In this document: positions 58,848 through 64,000 of the stretch, in pieces | Numbering within the stretch: position 1 is the first letter of the stretch | Layout: every line of letters starts with the position of its first letter | DNA from: Ailurus styani | Taxonomy: Eukaryota; Chordata; Mammalia; Carnivora; Ailuridae | NCBI GenBank assembly: GCA_002007465.1 | Contig: LNAC01000030.1 | Location: 7,487,322-7,551,321, forward strand | Length of the DNA stretch: 64,000 bases | Direction of reading: 5' to 3' | Made by a program: the position numbers and the translations under genes | The notes under the pieces: generated by a model | Told to the model about the DNA's origin: nothing | Seen by the model: the letters and a program-made list of their open reading frames with translations, nothing else | Database searches by the model: none

Positions 58848-59026
58848 GGCTGCCTGGGTGGCTCAGTCAATTAAGCATCTGCCTTTGGCTCAGGTCATGA
58901 TCCCAGAGACCTGGGATTGAGTCCCAGGGGCTTCTTGCTCAGTGGGGAGTCTGCTTCTCCCTCTGCCTGCCACTCCCTCTGTTTGTACACTCTCTCTCTG
59001 ACAAATAAATAAATAAAATATATTTA
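58848..59026 (+). mobile_element. CAN SINE, arctoid-type (left arm of an inverted pair)
   Basis: 'ggctgcctgggtggctcagtcaattaagcatctgcc'; target 'aaatatttgctgaa' at 58834-58847, with the diverged copy 'aactatttgctgaa' near 59244. Confidence 0.92.
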
Positions 59027-59213
59027 AAAATATTTTATTTATTTATTTGAGAAAGTGAGTGAAACCGCACAAGCAAGGGGAGTGGTGGTGGGGGAGAGAG
59101 AAGTAGACTCCCCACCAAGCAGGGAGCCGGATCCGGGGCTCAACCCCCAGACCCTGGGATCATGACCTGAGCCAAAGGCAGATGCTTAACTGACTGAGCC
59201 ACCCAGGCATCCC
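59027..59213 (-). mobile_element. CAN SINE, inverted (right arm of an inverted pair)
   Basis: Its T-tail directly meets the A-tail of the preceding SINE ('ataaaatatatttaaaaatattttat'). Head 'ctgactgagccacccaggcatccc' at the right. Confidence 0.92.
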
Positions 59214-59317
59214 ATAAACAGAATCTTTTTTTTTTTTTTAAATAACTATTTGCTGAAAGATTGAGTGACATGGATTTCCTGGAAACCGTGCGGAGGAAGC
59301 TGTGCTCCCTATCCTGG

Positions 59318-59485
59318 AGCCCGGTGGTTCTCAACCCTGGCTGCACGTTAGAATCACCTAGGGGGAAGTTTTAAAAACTAAAAATCTGGGCCCACCCCAA
59401 ACCAGTTTAGTCTGAATCTCAGCATATGGGGACTTGGTTCCTTAGGATCATCTTCAAAACTCCCTAGGTGATTCTAGGGCAGCCA
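59318..59485 (+). mobile_element. hAT-Charlie-like fossil with both ends
   Basis: 'ggtggttctcaaccctggctgcacgttagaatcacctaggggg' at the left and 'ctccctaggtgattctagggcagccagggctgag' at the right are imperfect inverted repeats. Confidence 0.75.
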
Positions 59486-59950
59486 GGGCTGAGTCAGAAT
59501 CAGGGCTGCAGGCCCCAGGAGGCTGTGGAAGGGTTTTACCCAAAATCAGATTTGTATGTTAGAAATGCTCTGAATTGGGCACCTGGGTGGCTCAGTGGGT
59601 TAAAGCCTCTGCTTTCGGCTCAGGTCATGATCTCAGCGTCCTGGGATCGAGGCCCGCATCGGGCTCTCTGCTCAGCAGGGAGCCTGCTTCCTTCTCTCCC
59701 TGTCTCTCTGCCTGCCTCTCTGCCTACTTGTAATCTCTCTCTCTCTGTGTCAAATAAATAAATAAACTCTTTAAAAAAAAAAGAAAAAGAAATGCTCTGA
59801 ATTGACAGCTCTATGGAAATGAATGGGGCTAGGGGCCAAGGTGGTGGTTGTTGCGAGGTTATTTTGATGATCCAGGTGAGAGAGGATGAGAACCTCAACT
59901 CAAGGGGTTGGAGAAGCAAGTGGATTTGGAGCAAGTCTGGGAAGAGAGAG
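59486..59950 (-). mobile_element. L2 LINE, inverted, split by a SINE
   Basis: 'ggaggctgtggaagggttttacccaaaatcagatttgtatgtt' and 'ggtggttgttgcgaggttattttgatgatccaggtgagagaggatg' are consecutive parts of inverted L2. Confidence 0.65.
59577..59787 (+). mobile_element. CAN SINE, young subtype, with 16-bp TSD
   Basis: TSD 'agaaatgctctgaatt' at 59561-59576 and 59788-59803. Confidence 0.95.
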
Positions 59951-59999
59951 TCAGCAGGATCTGGTGACTGGGGGTGGATGGGTAAGAATCTAGGATGGG

Positions 60000-60580
60000 C
60001 CCCCTGACATCAGGCTTGGGCACTTTAGGTGAATAATGGTAAGTGTGACTTAACATTAATTGAGTGACTCTTAATCCCTAGGCTTTCCCTAATCTCCTTC
60101 CTCTTGCCTCAGGCTCTGAGTATAGCTCCAGCTACTTCCTTTTCTTCTTCACCCCTGTCACTACCCATTCTGTGCACTTGGGGCAAGGGGATGACACTTC
60201 TTCCACAAAATCCTGCTCACAGATAAGTCTCTAGCTCCTCTCCTCCATGCCATCCCAAAGACACACTCTGGGACTCTTTTCTTTAAAAAAAATAATAGGG
60301 GAGGCAGCAGGGAGAAGTTTTCCCCTATTGTTATCTAAGCAACACTCATGTAAGAACACTTGGGAAATACTGAAAAAAAGTTTAATCAGTTCAGACCCAT
60401 GTAATCTAGTCGCCCCCATCGTTCTGGTGTGTTTCCTACACCCCTCCCCCATTTCACTACACATAGATGATTCTGTTTTGTTCCTTTTATAGTTGTAATC
60501 ATACTGGTGAAACTGAACTGATTATAAAAATGACAAGGCAGCTGGAGAGAGGCAGCTTGAGCGTGGTACAGAGAAAGCAG
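60000..60580. other. No gene recognised
   Basis: AT-richer sequence of possible old LINE origin near 60330-60500; short open frames only. Confidence 0.4.
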
Positions 60581-60589
60581 TGGAGAGCT

Positions 60590-61060
60590 ATACCCAGTGG
60601 AGACAAGAGCGTGGAAAGCAGGCTCTCGTACATTGTTGGTGGGAACGAACATATGTTGATAGCCTCTCTGGAGGGAAACTTGACAAAATCTACCCAAATC
60701 TTATATATGCAAGACCTTTACCCCACAATTCTACTTAGAATTATCCTACAGAAATAAATGTTCGAGTGCACACAAATTTAGGTGAACAGGGTGTTTAATA
60801 CATTAATGTTTAATAAAACAAGAAGAAACGGGAGACAACCTAAGTGCTTACAAGAAGCTAAGTTAAATAAATTACAGTATGTCCACAGAAATGGACCAGT
60901 GCTGATATGGAAAGTGCTCCGTGGTATGTTGTTACGGCGGACAGCCCATTGCAGGATGGTATATGGTGTCCCTTTCTGGTGTTAAAGGCAAACACAAAAT
61001 GTTTATGTCTTGAAAGGGAGGCACTGACCTGTGAACAGTGGTGGTCACGAAGAGTGAACT
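60590..61060 (+). mobile_element. L1M-type LINE 3' end
   Basis: 'ttgttggtgggaacgaacatatgttgatagcctctctggagggaaacttgacaa', 'ttctacttagaattatcctacagaaataaatg' and 'gggagacaacctaagtgcttacaag...cagtatgtcc' follow the L1 ORF2-end/3' UTR pattern. No intact frame. Confidence 0.8.
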
Positions 61061-61129
61061 GGTGAGATTCGGGAGGCAGGGATTTGATCCCTGGAAGCTC
61101 CAGAGGTCTGCTTATGTCACCCTGAGATT

Positions 61130-61500
61130 CGAGCTCTACAGTGAGACCATGTGGCTCAGTCCCAGTTCTTCTTACTAGCTATGTGAACTTTGACAAGTCA
61201 TTGCCCTTCTGTGGCTTCATTTCCTCATAAGTCAAATGAAGGTCATGATTGTCCCCATCTTACAGGGTTGAGGTGAGAATTAAATGATGAAATTGATGCA
61301 CAGCTCAGAGAGAGAGAGATCACAAGTAGGCAGAGAGGCAGGCAGAGAGAGAGGAGGAAGCAGGCTCTCCGCCGAGCAGAGAGCCCGATGCGGGCCTTGA
61401 TCCCAGGACCCTGAGATCATGACCTGAGCCGAAGGCAGAGGCTTTAACCCACTGAGCCACCCAGGCGCCCTGATGCACAGCTCTTAACAGTGCTTAAAGC
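61130..61500 (+). mobile_element. MIR SINE split by a tailless CAN SINE
   Basis: 'gtgggctcagtcccagttcttcttactagctatgtgaactttgacaagtcattgcccttctgtggcttcatttcc' to 'gtgagaattaaatgatgaaattgatgcacagctc', continuing as 'ttaacagtgcttaaagcc'. Confidence 0.75.
61307..61470 (-). mobile_element. CAN SINE, young subtype, inverted, tailless
   Basis: Perfect TSD 'tgatgcacagctc' at 61294-61306 and 61471-61483. The left edge starts at 'agagagagagagatcacaag': the T-tract and (attt)n that other inverted copies show are absent. Confidence 0.94.
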
Positions 61501-61650
61501 CTATGAATTTGCAGAATCAGATTCCTGAGTTTGCAGTCCAGCTTTGCCATTCATTGAGCAAATTTCTTCACTTCTCTGAGCCTTGGTTTCCTGCAAGGTT
61601 GTAAAGATTTGGGATAATAGTGTGTAAATATCTTGCTGGAGAAGTTGTCT
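61500..61650 (+). mobile_element. Second MIR SINE
   Basis: 'gtttgcagtccagctttgccattcattgagcaaatttcttcacttctctgagccttggtttcctgcaagg'. Confidence 0.65.
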
Positions 61651-62185
61651 CTGGTTGCAGTTCCTGGCCCCATTGCAGGATAATCCTAGTCTCTGGATTC
61701 TGTCCCCGAGAGTGGATCCCTTTAAATCTCCGATCAAGGGGAAGCACACTTCCGTGCTTTCAGAGCTAGAAGTAATTGAAGTGGGCCCAGCGGCCCCAGT
61801 GCCAGAGGCGGGGGCACTAGTGGGGATGTGGTGAGGCAGGCTTCTGTAGCTACTCAGCTCCAGCAGATGTCTGGTGGAGACCGGCCCACGGTCTGCCAGA
61901 TTTTACCATTTCTGAAGAGGAGTTGTAAAATTCTATAATTTCTCCTCCTGGCAGAGTTCGATGTTGTAAACTCTGTGAGGGCAAACAAAACATGGTGGCC
62001 AGTTGTACGTAGCCCTCGAGCTTCCTGTTTGCTATCTCCACGCTAGCTTTCCTGTGTTTGGGTTAGCGAAATATTGACTGAGTGCCGCTCTACCTGTGCT
62101 CCTTCAGTGCCTGCTCATGTTTACCGGCCGTCACCTCACGTCTGCCAGCCCAGCGTTCGCATCAGGTACTAACTCAGCTGGGTTC
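61650..62185. other. No gene or clear repeat recognised
   Basis: Unique-looking sequence with short open frames only. Confidence 0.45.
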
Positions 62186-62189
62186 GAAA

Positions 62190-62335
62190 TGGTATTTCAT
62201 TGTGGCTTTAATTTGCATTTCCCGGATTACTGCAAAGATCGATCATCTTTTTATGTGTCTGTAGGTGTTTCCTCTTCCTCAATAGAATTTTTGTTTCGAG
62301 TCTTTGGATCATCCTCTACCTGCTGATAGATTCAG
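62190..62335. mobile_element. L1-derived fragment
   Basis: 'atggtatttcattgtggctttaatttgcatttcccggattactgcaaagatcgatcatctttttatgtgtctg' is a common old L1 3' UTR-derived piece. Confidence 0.65.
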
Positions 62336-62384
62336 AGCTTCCCTAATGGAATTTTTCTTTTGAATAACATCACACCCACTAGAC

Positions 62385-62490
62385 TGGACTCCTTGTTTGT
62401 GTTTGGGGCTGTCTGCCCATCGTAGGAGGCACAGCACCGAACACAGTGCCTGCTAAGAGTAGGGGCTCACTAAAGAGTTGAATGAATCAA
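62385..62490 (+). mobile_element. L2 3' end
   Basis: 'aacacagtgcctgctaagagtaggggctcactaaagagttgaatgaatcaag'. Confidence 0.65.
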
Positions 62491-62496
62491 GTGCTA

Positions 62497-62705
62497 TTTC
62501 TTTTTGTTTGTTTTTTTTTAAGATTTTATTTATTTGTCAGAGAGAGAGTGAGAGAGCACAAGCAGGGGGAGCAGCAGGCAGAGGGAGAGGGAGAAGCAGG
62601 CTGCCTGCTGAGCAGGGAGCCTGATGCTGGACTCAATCCCAGGACCCTGGGATCATGACCTGAGCCGAAGGCAGACGCTTTACTGACCGAGCCACCCAGG
62701 CGTCC
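62497..62705 (-). mobile_element. CAN SINE, inverted, with 10-bp TSD
   Basis: TSD 'tcaagtgcta' at 62487-62496 and 62706-62715. Confidence 0.94.
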
Positions 62706-63174
62706 TCAAGTGCTACTTTAAGAGCATGATATTTCTTTATTTATTTTGCTGTTCTTGGCACAAGTATTATTGATTCAGCTACCAACTCATTCAACAAGCA
62801 CAGCTCCCCTGCTTTGAGGGTAAAACAGACTGAGAGAGACTTATCTGTGTCTTGCTGCACTGAGACTGGAAAGTTAAAAGAGGAACTGGCTGGCCCTAAG
62901 GGAACTGTGATTCTTTTAGGTGATTAGGGAAGTAAGTATCTTTTGAAAGGAGTATTGGCACTTGAGAGAGGGCAAGATTGGATCTCTGATAATCATCAGC
63001 ATAGAAATTATCCTAACAGGAGCCTGAGGATAATAAGGCTGAGAGGTGAGTGCTCCCTTGGGAGTTGGTGTACCAACTGGAATTGATAGGTGGAATTAAT
63101 TAATACCTGGAATTCAATGTGCCCATTTCCCCATGACATAGAGGGTCCTTCCTCCTTCATTGCTCAGGCACAGA

Positions 63175-63340
63175 GTGAAGCCTCTTCCGTGGTGAACTAG
63201 AAAAGACATTGTTTTCACAGCCAGAGACCTGGGTTCCATTGCCAGCGGTTTCTGTTAACTCACCAAGCCTCAGTTTCTTCTTCTGTAAAATGGGAACAAT
63301 AATAACCTGACTCACGAGGCTGTCCTTTGAATGAGAAAAC
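63175..63340 (+). mobile_element. MIR SINE
   Basis: 'cacagccagagacctgggttccattgccagcggtttctgttaactcaccaagcctcagtttcttcttctgtaaaatgggaacaataataacc'. Confidence 0.8.
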
Positions 63341-63421
63341 AAAACAAAAACAACAACAAAAAGAGAAAGCATGTAAAACACTCACTTATGTTAATAATAC
63401 TACGTCTCCCATTTGATTTTT

Positions 63422-63616
63422 TTTTTTAAAGATTTTTATTTATTCATTTGACACAGAGAGAGAGATTACGAGTAGGCAGAGAGGCAGGCAGAGAGAGAGG
63501 AGGAAGCAGGCTCCCTGCTGAGCAGAGAGCCGGATGTGGGCCTCGATCCCAGGACCCTGGGATCATGACCTGAGCCAAAGGCAGAGGCTTTAACCCACTG
63601 AGCCACCCAGGCGCCC
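63422..63616 (-). mobile_element. CAN SINE, young subtype, inverted, with 15-bp TSD
   Basis: TSD 'tcccatttgattttt' at 63407-63421 and 63617-63631. Confidence 0.95.
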
Positions 63617-63882
63617 TCCCATTTGATTTTTGCTGTTGTTGTTTCCATAACTAGCATTCCCTCATACCAGGTCAGAGGGACCTCTTATCTGGCGGGGAGG
63701 AATCTAGCACCATGGGTGACTCTGAATCAATCAACCTGTCTTGGGCAGCTCTGCTCCCCTGAGTGGTCTTCCAATATTTGATTTGCTAATCAAGCCCGGT
63801 CTCTGTCTGTGGTGGCAGTTTCTCTGATTCTTGGTTACACAGCAACTTCTCTAGAGAGTAAGTTCCTTGAGGGCTGCAGGGC

Positions 63883-63962
63883 GGTCATGCTGGTTTGAAC
63901 ACAGTGGTTCTGTATGGCTGGAGGTCATGCTGGTTTGAACATGGTGGTTCTGGTTGGCTGGT
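63883..63962 (+). repeat. Tandem duplication, 40-bp unit
   Basis: 'ggtcatgctggtttgaacacag' at 63883-63922 and 'ggtcatgctggtttgaacatgg' at 63923-63962, differing at a few bases. Confidence 0.9.
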
Positions 63963-64000
63963 TTTGCACCTGTGCTCAGATGACCTGCTTTCTGTTTTAA

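Overview
This is nuclear DNA of a carnivoran mammal. The evidence is dozens of tRNA-Lys-derived CAN SINEs (head motif gcgcctgggtggctcagt, inner motif ggctcaggtcatgatc, (aaat)n/poly-A tails), carnivore-type L1 3' ends, and older mammal-wide MIR, L2, MER5A and MLT1 fossils. The youngest SINE subtype, with 'gggttaaagcctctgc' and 'ctacttgtgatctctc', resembles the mustelid (ferret, mink, otter, badger) type, so a mustelid is my best guess, held moderately. A second, usually more diverged subtype ('ttaagcgtctgcc') is the one shared across arctoid carnivores. No bacterial-style genes, CRISPR arrays or intact transposon genes are present. Two gene-like loci are supported, both on the + strand and only about 2 kb apart. 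(1) 20662-30886 is an intron-containing copy of translation elongation factor 1-alpha (EEF1A family). Its seven coding exons keep the EEF1A exon lengths and phases, nearly all splice sites are canonical, and a polyadenylation signal follows. It carries several frameshifts, a broken GTP-binding P-loop and a changed NKMD motif. It is therefore an unprocessed pseudogene (or a heavily changed relative), not a retrocopy. (2) 33041-37917 is RPL11 (ribosomal protein uL5), complete and apparently functional, with a CpG-island promoter, a 5' TOP start, six exons and a polyadenylation signal. From general knowledge, human RPL11 lies on 1p36.11 between ID3/MDS2 and ELOA. The rest of the window is then the flanking intergenic DNA of that region, and neither ID3 nor ELOA is visible. 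Layout: 1-20660 is intergenic and repeat-rich (L2, L1, MIR, two MLT1 LTRs, MER5A, SINEs). 20662-31078 is the EF1A-like locus, with SINE and DNA-transposon insertions in its introns. 31080-33040 is a spacer running into a CpG island. 33041-37917 is RPL11. 37918-64000 is intergenic, very dense in SINEs, with several nested or paired insertions whose target-site duplications can be read directly. Four single N positions (2264, 2767, 26382, 51478) each sit between two copies of the same 79-107 bp flank. They look like assembly joins with unmerged contig overlaps rather than biology. The most interesting item is the EF1A-like locus: a multi-exon third EEF1A paralogue next to RPL11. Its GTPase-domain lesions contrast with an open 298-codon reading frame across exons 4-7 (domains II and III). 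Repeat family names are assigned from memory of consensus sequences and have not been checked by a search.
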